A stretch of 64,000 bases of DNA from Candidatus Obscuribacterales bacterium (GTDB lineage Bacteria > Cyanobacteriota > Vampirovibrionia > Obscuribacterales > Obscuribacteraceae). Each line of letters opens with the position of its first letter. Position 1 is the first letter of the stretch. The notes below the pieces were generated by a model. The model was not told the DNA's origin. It saw only the letters and a program-made list of their open reading frames with translations, and did not search any database. The position numbers and the translations under genes were made by a program. Location of the stretch: the NCBI GenBank assembly GCA_020050835.1, contig JAGVKB010000112.1:19041-83040 (forward strand). The letters run 5' to 3'. This document shows positions 53,650-62,722 of the stretch, piece by piece.

Positions 53650-54408
53650 ATGCCAGACGAAGAGCAACCTCCCGCTCTGCCTGAGTCAAGATCAGATCGA
53701 GTAATTAAGGTTGCAATGTCGCTGTCAGAATGTGAGCAGGAAGAGCTGAGAATCGCCTTGAATGCGCTCAGGGTGCGAAGAATTACTAATCGGCTAAGTG
53801 ATTTGGGAAGCTGTTTTGTAGTTTCGCTGCATTCGGGAGCGTTGTTTGGAGTATTTATGGGCTTGCTGATCGGATCGCTCGATGGAATCTATGCCGGAGC
53901 TACCTTCGGACTGCTGGCCGGCCTGCTTGTTTTTGCAGCCTCGACAATTGCTAGTACGCTTTTCTGCGGACTAACCATGACCGTTATTCTGGCAATTGTC
54001 TATAAGCTTATGTATCCACGCACTGCGGCAAGACTCTCAAGCGGTCAACCGGCTACATTTCAGCATGATGACCTGGAGATTCCGCTTTCACTTTCCGAAT
54101 CTTATAGCGTCTGCAAAAGCACTCTGGAAGCGACGAAAGGAACAAGAGTGGAGAAGGCTGATGAAAACAGCGGCGACATTCGCGCTGTCACTCAAATGAG
54201 TTGGAGGAGCCCCGGTGAAGCGGTTGGCGTAAAACTCGAGTCGATCGATGCTAATCGCACACGAGCAAAGATCTACAGCAAGGACATCTACAATTCCTGG
54301 GGATTGGGGAAGAACCGAAAGAACGTGCGCGTTCTGAAATCAGCTATTGCCGACGCCGCCAATGTTCATCAGCTGTTGCGCGATCACGAGCAGCGAAAGG
54401 AACCTTGA
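53650..54408 (+). CDS. Membrane protein of unknown function
   Basis: About 252 residues. The N-terminal cytoplasmic part (about 1-65) is followed by a Gly-rich membrane region at about 68-120 with two or three segments (GALFGVFMGLLIGSLDGIYAGATFGLLAGLLVFAAST; LTMTVILAIVYKLM). The C-terminal soluble domain (about 140-245) starts PLSLSESYSVCKSTLEATKGTRVEK and ends GKNRKNVRVLKSAIADA, which resembles a lipid- or cell-surface-type beta domain but is not assigned to a family. GAGGA precedes the ATG. Convergent with mtnA. Confidence 0.75.
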   Translation: MPDEEQPPALPESRSDRVIKVAMSLSECEQEELRIALNALRVRRITNRLSDLGSCFVVSLHSGALFGVFMGLLIGSLDGIYAGATFGLLAGLLVFAASTIASTLFCGLTMTVILAIVYKLMYPRTAARLSSGQPATFQHDDLEIPLSLSESYSVCKSTLEATKGTRVEKADENSGDIRAVTQMSWRSPGEAVGVKLESIDANRTRAKIYSKDIYNSWGLGKNRKNVRVLKSAIADAANVHQLLRDHEQRKEP

Positions 54409-54441
54409 TGCCCGCACTATTCGAGTGGAGCGGCCAGCGAT

Positions 54442-55542
54442 TCAGGGCGTCAATTTGCGCGCATTTAGCGCCTTCTCAATTGCGCTGTGGAAGGGCGGTC
54501 TAAGCACACCAGATTCGGTGATAAATGCTGTAATCAAATTGGCTGGAGTAACGTCGAATGCCGGATTGTACACTTGCACACCGGGCGGACAGATCTCTTT
54601 GTCGTTAATGATAGTAACTTCGCTCGCTTCACGCTCTTCGATTGGAATCTGACTGCCAGATTCTATGGCAGGATCAATTGTAGAAAGTGGCGCTGCCACA
54701 TAAAACGGAACTTTGTGTGCATTGGCAACAACTGCCAAGGTATAGGTTCCAATCTTATTTGCGGCATCGCCGTTGCGAGCGATGCGATCCGCACCGACGA
54801 TGACGAGATCTACTTTCCGGTTGGCCATCAGATGCCCGGCCATGGAATCGGTAACCAGCGTAGGCGTTATGCCATCGGCAAGCAGCTCCCAAGTAGTCAA
54901 CCGCGAGCCTTGCTGTCTTGGACGCGTCTCGTCAACAAAGACGGTTAGTTGCGCTCCCCGTCGGTGCGCCGAACGAATGACACCAAGAGCGGTGCCCCAT
55001 CCGCAGGCTGCAAGCGCACCAGCGTTGCAGTGCGTAAGAATAGAAGCACTTTGACCGACGAGATCTGCTCCGTATTCGCCAATTTGCTTGCAGGTTTCAC
55101 CGTACCGCACCAGAATCCACTGGGCATACTCCACCATTTTGCCGGTCAGAACGTCGAGCGGTGCTTGTGAATTGCGTTCCTTCTCCGCGAATCGGAAAAC
55201 CAAATCTGTGTCCCAGCTTAGGTTCACGGCGGTCGGTCTGGTCGCCTGGAGCCGATCTCTCGCTCTTTCCAGCTTTTCGAAAAAGTCTACTCGGCCGGCT
55301 GCCGACAGGACCAATCTTTTTGCTTCGAATGCCAGCCCGAGCGCAGCAGCAGCACCTATTGCCGGCGCGCCGCGCACGATCATGCTTTTGATTGCAAAAC
55401 AGATTTCGTCGAGTTCCGTCGCATCGAAATACTCGATGGCATCTGGAATTCGTCGTTGATCGAGCAGCTCAAGACGTCCGTCTTGTACTCGAATTGGTAC
55501 AACACTTGATGTGCCGGCTTGAAAAGAGGTACTGGTCGCCAT
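54442..55542 (-). CDS. mtnA: S-methyl-5-thioribose-1-phosphate isomerase
   Basis: Methionine salvage enzyme that isomerises methylthioribose-1-phosphate to the ribulose form. It shows the eIF2B-like sequence GAPAIGAAAALGLAFEA, HCNAGALAACGWGTALGVIRSA, DETRPRQQGSRLT and VGADRIARNGDAANKIGTYTLAV, with catalytic Cys (HCNAG) and Asp (GADRI). The ATG at 55542 is preferred because GGAGGG lies 6 bases upstream; the ATG at 55560 has no SD. 366 residues. Confidence 0.94.
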   Translation of the reverse strand: MATSTSFQAGTSSVVPIRVQDGRLELLDQRRIPDAIEYFDATELDEICFAIKSMIVRGAPAIGAAAALGLAFEAKRLVLSAAGRVDFFEKLERARDRLQATRPTAVNLSWDTDLVFRFAEKERNSQAPLDVLTGKMVEYAQWILVRYGETCKQIGEYGADLVGQSASILTHCNAGALAACGWGTALGVIRSAHRRGAQLTVFVDETRPRQQGSRLTTWELLADGITPTLVTDSMAGHLMANRKVDLVIVGADRIARNGDAANKIGTYTLAVVANAHKVPFYVAAPLSTIDPAIESGSQIPIEEREASEVTIINDKEICPPGVQVYNPAFDVTPANLITAFITESGVLRPPFHSAIEKALNARKLTP

Positions 55543-55560
55543 CGGCATCCCTCCAGCCAT

Positions 55561-55973
55561 TTGATCATTCTAGCGCCAATTGAATCAATTGAATTTCAAT
55601 AATCTAATCCAGCAGCTGGTCTTCATCAATGCAGCTAATGGACATTTTGATTCTCCTGTTTGCTTTAGTTCTGAAATCCGCCGATTGACAATGTTCAAAA
55701 TTTCAAGGTGGACTCTCTGGCTGCGGCTTCCGGGTGAATCGTAGCGAGCAGTTGTTTCCAGGCAGTGCCGAACTTGTCCTCTTTCCGTCCCAGCGTCCAG
55801 ACAGTCCGCCGGCGCTCGCTTTCCGCTTGGGACAAAATCGGGACAACGAAAGGACAAAGCCGGAACAGCTCGACCTTAATCTGTTAGCACAGAGCGCGGG
55901 AGGCGAGACCGAACGAAGTTTCGACCGCACCGAATGACCAAGCTCTTTGAATGATTAACCAGGAGGATAGAAG
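55561..55973. other. Intergenic region between mtnA and the subtilase gene
   Basis: About 413 bases between two divergent genes, so both promoters are here. On the minus strand a possible 13-codon ORF (55604-55645, MSISCIDEDQLLD) follows CAGGAG and lies upstream of mtnA; it could be a leader peptide. A TTGACA (55685-55690, plus) has no matching -10. Nothing else is recognised. Confidence 0.45.
55604..55645 (-). promoter_or_regulatory. Possible 13-codon leader peptide upstream of mtnA
   Basis: ATG at 55643-55645 with CAGGAG at the right distance, then MSISCIDEDQLLD and a TAG, ending about 62 bases before the mtnA start. Too short to be judged by composition. It could regulate mtnA by attenuation, but no attenuator hairpin was identified. 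Confidence 0.25.
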
Positions 55974-57443
55974 ATGAGCTCTCGTATACGAAAGGCAGCA
56001 GCAATAGTTTGCGCAATCGCTGCTGTGGCATCCAATGTAGCTGCGGCATCGGCTTTCGAGCTCAAGATGCCCACCAAGCTATCTGCGCCAAAGCGCGTGC
56101 CAGCGCTTACTTACACGCCAGACATTTTGCTGGTCATGCCTAACAAAGGATTGAAGGACGAAGACTTAAACGAAACGATGGAAGAAGTTCACGGAACGAT
56201 AGTTGGCTCTCTGGGTGAGGGCGACCTCAAGTGTTACATCGTAAAGACGGAAAAGAATCACATGGATGACACTGAAAAGAAGTTGACCAAGGACAGGAAG
56301 CACTTCTCGACGATTTCGCGCAACTATCGAATCCCCTGTAATGTAGCCCCCGACACTGCCACAAATCCTCAATATCCAGCCGATCAATGGCACATCAACG
56401 CCTTGCACTGTCCGGAAGCGTGGAACCATTCTACCGGCAAGGGAGTGCGCATCGCCGTCTTCGACAGCGGTTGCCAGGCAACTAATCAGGACTTGGCAGG
56501 AAAGACCGATAAGGGATTCGACGCCTACGGAGCGGTCGGCAAGATTTTAGGACTAGCGGGAATTTTTGTGCCGGCTCTGGCCAGCCCTGGCACTACTGAA
56601 GCAGCTGGATTCGTCGCCGGCGTGGCCGATAAGTTTTTCGGTCGCAGCGCCGATGTCGACAAAGACATCAACTCGCACGGAACGGTAGTAGCCACAACAA
56701 TTGCCGCTCGCATGAACAACTCATTTGCCGGAGTCGGTGTCGCCCCTGATGCGACCATTTACCCGGTGAGAATCTCTGAGAACAAGAGCCCACTCGATAA
56801 GGATCATGTCTACACCACCGATTTGGAGATCGTAGCTGGCATGATTCACATCATGTCCAAGCCTGACATTCGCATCATTAACATCAGCTACAATGCGCCA
56901 GTCATCGGGTTTCACAATGCCAAACTTCATCCCGGCATTCATGTCTACTTCCAGAAGTATTTCCTGGAGCGAAGCGGACTTATCTTTATGTCATCCGGCA
57001 ACGAATCGTTTCCTGATCCGACCCCTCCTACCTATTACCTCAATCTAGTCAGTGCAGTCGATCGCACTTACAAGCTGGCCGACTTCTCCAACTACGGTCC
57101 ATCGGTTTCCTTCACCGGACCAGGAGTCGGGATTGGATGCTCGGATAAGGGAGGCAACCTGCAGACCCCAAACGGCACCTCCTTCTCCTGCCCGATTCTA
57201 GCTGGACTGGCAGCGTTGGTACTTCAAACAAAGCCGTTCGCTCCGAACGTCGATGTAATCAACACGCTTAGAAAGGCCTGCAAGAACGTGCAAGGAGTTG
57301 CGGTATTTAACAGCTACTACGGCTGGGGAATGCCTGATGCTCTCGCGGCGGTAACCGGCAATAACCGCCCGCCGGCAACCGACGGCGCAACGACCAACAC
57401 GCCCCCGTCCTTGAACGTAGCCCATGGTTCACGCCGAGGCTAA
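55974..57443 (+). CDS. Exported subtilase (S8) peptidase
   Basis: Signal peptide at about 1-27. A propeptide-like region (about 45-115, ILLVMPNKGLKDEDLNETMEEVHG) fits an inhibitor-type prodomain. The catalytic domain at about 130-460 has Asp164 (AVFDSGCQ), His235 (NSHGTVVA), the oxyanion Asn343 (SSGNES) and Ser403 (NGTSFSCP). All are present, so active. A Pro/Thr-rich C-terminal tail follows. A GGAGGA SD precedes the ATG. First of a gene run with two TadE-like proteins; it may mature or turn over surface proteins encoded next to it. Confidence 0.92.
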   Translation: MSSRIRKAAAIVCAIAAVASNVAAASAFELKMPTKLSAPKRVPALTYTPDILLVMPNKGLKDEDLNETMEEVHGTIVGSLGEGDLKCYIVKTEKNHMDDTEKKLTKDRKHFSTISRNYRIPCNVAPDTATNPQYPADQWHINALHCPEAWNHSTGKGVRIAVFDSGCQATNQDLAGKTDKGFDAYGAVGKILGLAGIFVPALASPGTTEAAGFVAGVADKFFGRSADVDKDINSHGTVVATTIAARMNNSFAGVGVAPDATIYPVRISENKSPLDKDHVYTTDLEIVAGMIHIMSKPDIRIINISYNAPVIGFHNAKLHPGIHVYFQKYFLERSGLIFMSSGNESFPDPTPPTYYLNLVSAVDRTYKLADFSNYGPSVSFTGPGVGIGCSDKGGNLQTPNGTSFSCPILAGLAALVLQTKPFAPNVDVINTLRKACKNVQGVAVFNSYYGWGMPDALAAVTGNNRPPATDGATTNTPPSLNVAHGSRRG

Positions 57444-57448
57444 CAACA

Positions 57449-57481
57449 GCGGGAAGGGGCGCATCGAGCGTCCCTTCCCGC
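57449..57481 (+). terminator. Hairpin after the subtilase gene
   Basis: A 14-bp stem with one G-U pair (57449-57462 with 57468-57481), loop ATCGA, and no T-run. It may stop transcription or protect the mRNA end; read-through to the next genes is possible. Confidence 0.6.
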
Positions 57482-57553
57482 GAACCGCGAGTTGACCGCG
57501 CTTTGATTTCACCAATTTCGCCCAAGACAAAATTCACCAAGGAGTACAGAGCA

Positions 57554-58024
57554 ATGTCAGGAAGAAACGCTGCCAATCGAGCAACCAGGCGTCCCAACAG
57601 AAAGAGCGGACAAGGATTGGCTGAGCTGTGCGCGTCGATGGTAATGATTGTGCCGATGCTGCTGGCAGCGATAGACTGTTCATACGTCTGTATCGGCGCC
57701 TCGATGAACGATCTTGCTTGCAGAGACGCCGCCCGCGCAGCGGCGGCAGGGCAACCGGCAGCCAGTAAAGAGCGTGCGGCAACAGTGATTAAGCGTATCT
57801 ACTACTTCAATCTACCGATGAAGGTTAGAGATGCCATCAAGGTCGATGAGCAGGTAACCGACGTACCACCAAAATCAATGGGTGGAGCCGTTGAAGGAAC
57901 CGTAGCGGTTGAAACCACGATCGACATCTACCCGCCCTTCCTGGTGAAGTTTCTCGGCTCTGGCAAAGTTGCTCTCAACTCCAGGCACAGCATGCCGATT
58001 ACTTACATGATGCCAGCATCCTAA
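57554..58024 (+). CDS. TadE-like membrane-anchored protein
   Basis: About 156 residues. A basic N-terminus (RNAANRATRRPNRK) and a pilin-like segment, SGQGLAELCASMVMIVPMLLAAIDCSYVCIGA, with the Glu at the usual TadE position. The extracytoplasmic part follows. ATG at 57554 has GGAG upstream; the GTG/ATG further upstream (57503) extends the frame without SD. The family forms minor subunits of Tad/Flp pili. Part of the run 55974-60309. Confidence 0.82.
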   Translation: MSGRNAANRATRRPNRKSGQGLAELCASMVMIVPMLLAAIDCSYVCIGASMNDLACRDAARAAAAGQPAASKERAATVIKRIYYFNLPMKVRDAIKVDEQVTDVPPKSMGGAVEGTVAVETTIDIYPPFLVKFLGSGKVALNSRHSMPITYMMPAS

Positions 58025-58049
58025 CGGACGCCAATCACTCAAAACAATG

Positions 58050-58082
58050 GTCCTGACAGCCCCGACTGTCGGGACTTTTTTT
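58050..58082 (+). terminator. Intrinsic terminator after the first TadE-like gene
   Basis: A 10-bp stem with one G-U pair (58050-58059 with 58066-58075), loop CCCCGA, then seven T. It would stop transcription before the next gene, so the second TadE-like gene has its own promoter between 58083 and 58196. Confidence 0.82.
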
Positions 58083-58196
58083 GGACATATTAGGAACGAT
58101 TGCCGGACAGCTCCTATTTAGCATTAGTGCATGCGGTTGAGAGAGCAGACCGAAGTCTGAATACAACCAGCCTCAATGGAAAGGAGACTTGCAGCA

Positions 58197-58742
58197 ATGA
58201 CGGTTAAGAGAACAGAGCGAAGATCACAAAGCGGAACGGCAGTTACCGAATTTGCCGCCAGCCTGGTCATTTTCGTTTGCGTCTTGTTCGTTCCAATAGT
58301 CAATATGGCATTCGTACCGGCTCGCTATTTAATTGTCCATACCTACCTCAACAATGTGGTGAGGCAGATGGCGCTGTCCGAGAAGCGCAGCGATGCTGTC
58401 CGCTACTTGAACAGCAACAACTGGAAGAAAGTCATAGAGTCATTTGGAGTAAATCTCAAGAGCGCAAAGGTTACGCTTTTGGTTTGCAACAACACCGGTG
58501 ACACGAAGCTCTCACTGGTCGGTCAAACACAAGTTCCACCGCAATCGCTACCGCACAACGATGGCGAAATTCGCCTCTACTCGCTCGAGCTCGCTTGTGA
58601 TATCGACGTACCGCCGCTATTCAAGGGAAGCACCGGGCTGCCTGGATTCAATGCTCCGGTTGCGTTCACATTCAAGAATCGAGCTCAATGGGAGAATCTT
58701 TGCCCCAATCCGATAACCGGTGACTTCTACATCAACGAATAA
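58197..58742 (+). CDS. TadE-like membrane-anchored protein, second copy
   Basis: About 181 residues, with a basic start (VKRTERRSQ) and a TadE-like segment SGTAVTEFAASLVIFVCVLFVPIVNMAFVPARY, with Glu at the same position as in the gene upstream. The mature part ends in a domain rich in hydrophobic strands (LACDIDVPPLFKGSTGLPGFNAPVAFTFKNR). AAGGAG precedes the ATG at 58197. Similar in form to the copy at 57554 but low in identity, so probably an old duplication. Confidence 0.78.
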   Translation: MTVKRTERRSQSGTAVTEFAASLVIFVCVLFVPIVNMAFVPARYLIVHTYLNNVVRQMALSEKRSDAVRYLNSNNWKKVIESFGVNLKSAKVTLLVCNNTGDTKLSLVGQTQVPPQSLPHNDGEIRLYSLELACDIDVPPLFKGSTGLPGFNAPVAFTFKNRAQWENLCPNPITGDFYINE

Positions 58743-58796
58743 GTCAGAAAACGAAACGGCATCAAGAGCAAGTGTACATCTAGGAGAAGAAAGACT

Positions 58797-59393
58797 ATGG
58801 ACCGCCGACTGACATTAACCGGAGCGATAAGCACATTAGCAATCTTGGCTAGCTGCCTCTGTTCCGCTCCGACCCAAGCCGAAGAAAAGCCGCTATACGA
58901 CTGGACTGTTCAAATCGAAACCAAGCGCCTGGACCGCCAATTCGAATACGAAGGTTCGCACTTACGATTGGTCGAAAGACTCGATGTCGACTACTACTAC
59001 CAAGACCAAGCGAAGACAAAGACCACTTACGAATCAGCCTGGTATCACAATGGCAAGCCGCTAGGTCTGGAACGATTCAACTACTTCAATGTTCCACCGG
59101 GCCAAGGCGTTTGCATCAAAGTGGTACACAAGACGGAGAATCCCACCACCGAAGAGCAGCAAGCCGCAGCCAACATGATTGTAAGAGTCTGGATGGAAGC
59201 GTATTTGAATCGAAGTGGAGTAGTAATGGTCAAAGTTCCGCAGCGCTCCTTCAATCAAATCGTCAATCACCTGCATGCCCAGGGCTATGTCACTACTCCG
59301 GAGACTGCTCCGGAAGACCAGGGAAACGTCCCGATGCAACTTCTGGTCGAAGCAGAACAGACCGGGCAAACAGTATTACTGAATTACAACTAA
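58797..59393 (+). CDS. Exported protein of unknown function
   Basis: 198 residues with a signal peptide (MDRRLTLTGAISTLAILASCLCSAPTQA), perhaps a lipoprotein given LASC. The mature part has many Tyr and charged residues (VDYYYQDQAKTKTTYESAWYHNGKPLGLERFNYFNVPPGQGVCIKVVHK). No known family. An AGGAGAA SD precedes the ATG. It lies between the second TadE-like gene and the TadG-like gene, so it is probably an accessory part of the same surface structure. Confidence 0.75.
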   Translation: MDRRLTLTGAISTLAILASCLCSAPTQAEEKPLYDWTVQIETKRLDRQFEYEGSHLRLVERLDVDYYYQDQAKTKTTYESAWYHNGKPLGLERFNYFNVPPGQGVCIKVVHKTENPTTEEQQAAANMIVRVWMEAYLNRSGVVMVKVPQRSFNQIVNHLHAQGYVTTPETAPEDQGNVPMQLLVEAEQTGQTVLLNYN

Positions 59394-59418
59394 TTTCAAT
59401 CTAAGAAGGAACAGACCA

Positions 59419-60309
59419 ATGTACAAGCAATCCAAAACGAGCAGCCACAGAAAGCAAACAGGTAATGTACTAATTCTTGTCTGCATGTCGATGACTTTAT
59501 TAGCGTTCCTCCTCGTAATTGCTTACTCATTTGCCGCTGTCTACTTCGTTCACAACCGCTTGCAATCTTCAGCTGATGAAATCGCTCTGGCCGGTGCCCG
59601 CAAGCTCAATCAATTCAATCGACTCGGACAGATGAATGACATGATCGCCAGATCGCGCCAGTTGGTCTACTCCAGCCGCAAGCAATATGAAGACGCAGCG
59701 GGTGCAGCCAACAACCCGCTGGCAGAGAAACTCGCTCAACAATTGATCAACGAAGCCAGAGACAGCGCCCAGGAACTCGAAACGGAACGCCGTTATCTGA
59801 CAGGTTTGGTGGTAGCGGAGTCCGGACAAGCGATGCAGAACAAGTTCAATCAAATCAAAGGAAGCTATGCGATGGTACTGCCCTGGTTGGTGGTCGAAAC
59901 ACCGCAGGTGGTATCACTGACCTCGGGTAAGGTCTCCGGAATGCAATCAAATGCGCAAGAGCTGGAAGGCTTCGACGAGCTGGTCAAGAAGGACCGAGCT
60001 GAGTCGGGCAAGGTGTACTCCGCCAAACCGGTGAATCTCTATTGTGCTGAAAGACCGGTAAGTCTACCGACCGTAGACAGCCAGCTTCCGTTCAACTTTT
60101 CACCGCTTGCCGCTCCGGTAACCAATGACATGGCGCCGGCCCGTCTTTTCCTCTCCAACAAATTCGAGAAAAGCTCAACCGGTTACGCACCATGCGCAAC
60201 GAAGGTAGATCTGGTCTTGAAGGTAGCAACCGGTCTGGGTCCTAAATCGCAAGCCGGCTTCAACGTTTCCTCGGCAGCGTCTGCCACCGGCGGCGGGCTG
60301 TGGCAATAA
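59419..60309 (+). CDS. TadG-like membrane-anchored protein
   Basis: 296 residues. The N-terminal segment KQTGNVLILVCMSMTLLAFLLVIAYSFAAVYFVHNRLQSSADEIALAGARKLN has the Tad-type pattern for membrane insertion (a basic residue, a Gly, a long hydrophobic stretch, and SADEIALAGA as in TadG). The remainder is helical (about 60-150), then a longer region without obvious motifs. No von Willebrand domain, usual in full TadG, is visible, so it is a short or divergent member. AAGGA lies upstream. Last gene of the run before a terminator. Confidence 0.78.
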   Translation: MYKQSKTSSHRKQTGNVLILVCMSMTLLAFLLVIAYSFAAVYFVHNRLQSSADEIALAGARKLNQFNRLGQMNDMIARSRQLVYSSRKQYEDAAGAANNPLAEKLAQQLINEARDSAQELETERRYLTGLVVAESGQAMQNKFNQIKGSYAMVLPWLVVETPQVVSLTSGKVSGMQSNAQELEGFDELVKKDRAESGKVYSAKPVNLYCAERPVSLPTVDSQLPFNFSPLAAPVTNDMAPARLFLSNKFEKSSTGYAPCATKVDLVLKVATGLGPKSQAGFNVSSAASATGGGLWQ

Positions 60310-60352
60310 GCCCAGCTTGGTCGGTCTAAGACAGGAACTGTAACAGCACAAA

Positions 60353-60392
60353 GAAGGAAGTCCCAGACTGGCGGCAGTCTGAGACTTCCTTC
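60353..60392. terminator. Hairpin terminator between the TadG-like gene and ftsZ
   Basis: Stem of 10 bp (60353-60362 with 60383-60392), one C/A mismatch, and a further 7 bp (60364-60370 with 60375-60381) around a 4-base loop. It is followed by TCTTCT on the plus strand. It can serve both convergent genes. Confidence 0.75.
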
Positions 60393-60439
60393 TCTTCTAG
60401 AAGCGAGGGAAACTCGAAGTTATTTACTTTCCAGGGAGC

Positions 60440-61567
60440 TCAGCGACCTTGTCTCGCCCGAAGGAATTCGGGGATATCGAGAATATCGCTGGCTATCTTT
60501 TTGAACTCTGAAGTTGGCCGCGGTTGCTGCGGTTGCTCTTGCCGAGGCGGAGCAGAAGTGGTAGCCGCGCGCGGTCGTTGCTGAGACGCTGATTGCACAA
60601 TCATGTCGAATCCGGTCGCAATGACCGTAATCAAGACTTCGCCGTGCAATCGGTCATCAATTACTGCACCGAAGATGATGTTAGCTTCATCGGAAACAGC
60701 AGAGTAGATAACGTTGGCAGCTTCCTGTACTTCATGCAGCGTGAGGTCTGGCCCGCCGGTAACGCTGAAGATGACGCCGGAGGCACCATCAATCGTTGTC
60801 TCGAGCAATGGGCTGTTGATGGCATTGCGTGCCGCTTCGACCGCTCTGCCTTCACCGGTTGCCCGACCCAAACCCATCAAAGCCGAACCAGCTGTCTGCA
60901 TAACTGCCTTGACGTCTGCAAAGTCTACGTTGATCAATCCAGGCACAGTAATGATGTCGGAGATGCCTTGCACGCCCTGCATCAGCACTTTATCGGCTTC
61001 GATAAACGCTTCTTGCATGGAGGCACGGTGATCGACGACCTCGAGCAGGCGCTGGTTAGGTATTACGATCAAGGTGTCCACGCGCGACTTAACTTCTTCG
61101 CAGCCTGACTCTGCTTGATTGCTGCGCCTTCTTCCTTCGAAGAGGAACGGCTTGGTCACCACACCGACTGTCAGGGCACCGATCTCTTTGGCTACTTCCG
61201 CAACGACCGGGGCGGCACCAGTTCCGGTACCACCACCCATGCCGGCAGCGATAAAAACCATATCGGCGCCAGCCAGTGCTGCTGCAATGTCTTCGCGACT
61301 TTCTTCAGCTGCCTTCTGGCCGACTGTTGGATTGCCGCCGGCACCAAGTCCGCGCGTCAATTTCGTGCCGAGCTGCAGCCGATTCTTGGCGGCTGATAGC
61401 TCTAAAGCCTGGTGGTCTGTATTACAGCTCCAGAACTCTATGCCGTTCAATCCGGCCGCTATCATGCGATTGACAGCATTTGAGCCGGCGCCGCCTACAC
61501 CAATTACTTTGATGTTGGCTGCGTTTTCCAATCTATTGGGCTTGTCTTTTTCAGTTCGGTCCGCCAC
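60440..61567 (-). CDS. ftsZ: Cell division protein FtsZ
   Basis: Tubulin-like GTPase of the division ring. GTP-binding motifs are visible: [28 protein letters not shown] (the tubulin signature GGGTGTG) and [13 protein letters not shown] [19 protein letters not shown]. The C-terminal end has a short, Arg-containing peptide ([16 protein letters not shown]) fitting the usual FtsZ tail. 375 residues, standard. The start is ATG, directly followed by the expected ADRTEKD stretch. The gene stands between the TadG-like gene and the TPR genes. Confidence 0.97.
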   Translation of the reverse strand: MADRTEKDKPNRLENAANIKVIGVGGAGSNAVNRMIAAGLNGIEFWSCNTDHQALELSAAKNRLQLGTKLTRGLGAGGNPTVGQKAAEESREDIAAALAGADMVFIAAGMGGGTGTGAAPVVAEVAKEIGALTVGVVTKPFLFEGRRRSNQAESGCEEVKSRVDTLIVIPNQRLLEVVDHRASMQEAFIEADKVLMQGVQGISDIITVPGLINVDFADVKAVMQTAGSALMGLGRATGEGRAVEAARNAINSPLLETTIDGASGVIFSVTGGPDLTLHEVQEAANVIYSAVSDEANIIFGAVIDDRLHGEVLITVIATGFDMIVQSASQQRPRAATTSAPPRQEQPQQPRPTSEFKKIASDILDIPEFLRARQGR

Positions 61568-61864
61568 GACTGATAAACCTCGTCTAAAGTATTAGGACTT
61601 TCGTTTGCATCTACGTTGGAGTGGAATTATCTTGGCAAGCCAAAAACAGCGTTATTAAACGCCCTCTCCATTGACTGTCAGCTCGAAATGGTAGAGCGTC
61701 CACCGGCTATTTGCAAGTCAGTAAATGCCTTATGTTGTTAACCTTTTCAAACAATAGAGCCTCGCCCATAAATGGCATTCCGGGTTGTCATTCCCTTGGC
61801 TGCCCACTCTGCGCGATCTGACAGAAGCGTAGAGATTAGCAGATTAGAAATTCAAAATGTATAC
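61568..61864. other. Intergenic region upstream of ftsZ
   Basis: About 297 bases between ftsZ and the TPR gene, both minus. The ftsZ promoter should lie here; a GATAAT on the minus strand near 61630 is a possible -10 without a clear -35. Nothing else is recognised. Confidence 0.4.
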
Positions 61865-62698
61865 CTATTTTGACTTTCTTGCGGCCGACGACTGCATTTT
61901 TGCCAGGGCAGACTTAATCGCTGGATTGTCCGGATCCAGCTTAAGCGCTTGCTGTTCGGACTTGATTGCTGACTGCATGTCGCCGGATGCAGCTTCACAG
62001 GCGGCCAGCATTCGATAAGCCTCGGAATTCTTTGGGTCAAGGGCGATGCACTTCTTCAAGTTGCTGCTGGCTTCTTCCGTCTTTCCCTTGTTTATATAAG
62101 CAGTGCCCAGATAGTAGAAGGCGTCGGCATCATTGGCTGAGATCTCAACCGCTTTGGTCTCCTCGAAGATCTGACCATCGATGTCACCCAACAAGCCCAG
62201 CTGCGCGCCCAAATCGCGATGAGCGGCACCAAGATTGGGATTCAATTTGACGGCTTGACGAAACTCCGAAATCGCTTCGTCAGCTTTCTGCTTGCGGCTG
62301 AGCAGCTGTCCGTATTTATGATGATAATCAGCATTATTCGGATCGAATTTCACAGCGTCCTTGAGAGCCAGCACAGCGCCGTCGAAATCTTTCTTTCGAA
62401 CCAGGGCCCGGGACAGATTGAAATGGGCTTCCGCATCGCCGGGTTTTAGTTTGATTGTTTGCCGGAATTGCTCGGCAGCACCGTCGACGTTGCCGGACAT
62501 AAGATACGCCCGCCCCAGTTTAAGGCGGGTGGTAGGGTTGCTGGGATCGACTTCAACGGCCGATTTATATCTAAGGATTGCATTTTTAATATCTTCTTGA
62601 TCACCGGCGGCATATCCACCAGGCGGGCAACTTAAAAGGCAACCGGCAAGCACAAGCAGCGAGAGCCCGGTTCTAAATCGGACGAAAGACATAATCAC
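61865..62698 (-). CDS. Exported TPR-repeat protein
   Basis: 277 residues with a signal segment (FRTGLSLLVLAGCLLSCPPGGYA), possibly a lipoprotein (LLSC). About six TPR units from residue 35 (ILRYKSAVEVDPSNPTTRLKLGRAYLMSGNVDGAAEQFRQTIKLKPGDAEAHFNLSRALVRKKDFDGAV). The final residues are basic (SSAARKSK). It starts 24 bases downstream of the second TPR gene, so they are probably one operon. Likely a periplasmic binding scaffold; partner unknown. Confidence 0.88.
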   Translation of the reverse strand: MIMSFVRFRTGLSLLVLAGCLLSCPPGGYAAGDQEDIKNAILRYKSAVEVDPSNPTTRLKLGRAYLMSGNVDGAAEQFRQTIKLKPGDAEAHFNLSRALVRKKDFDGAVLALKDAVKFDPNNADYHHKYGQLLSRKQKADEAISEFRQAVKLNPNLGAAHRDLGAQLGLLGDIDGQIFEETKAVEISANDADAFYYLGTAYINKGKTEEASSNLKKCIALDPKNSEAYRMLAACEAASGDMQSAIKSEQQALKLDPDNPAIKSALAKMQSSAARKSK

Positions 62699-62722
62699 AA
62701 CGCTCCAATTTTTAGTGCGGTA

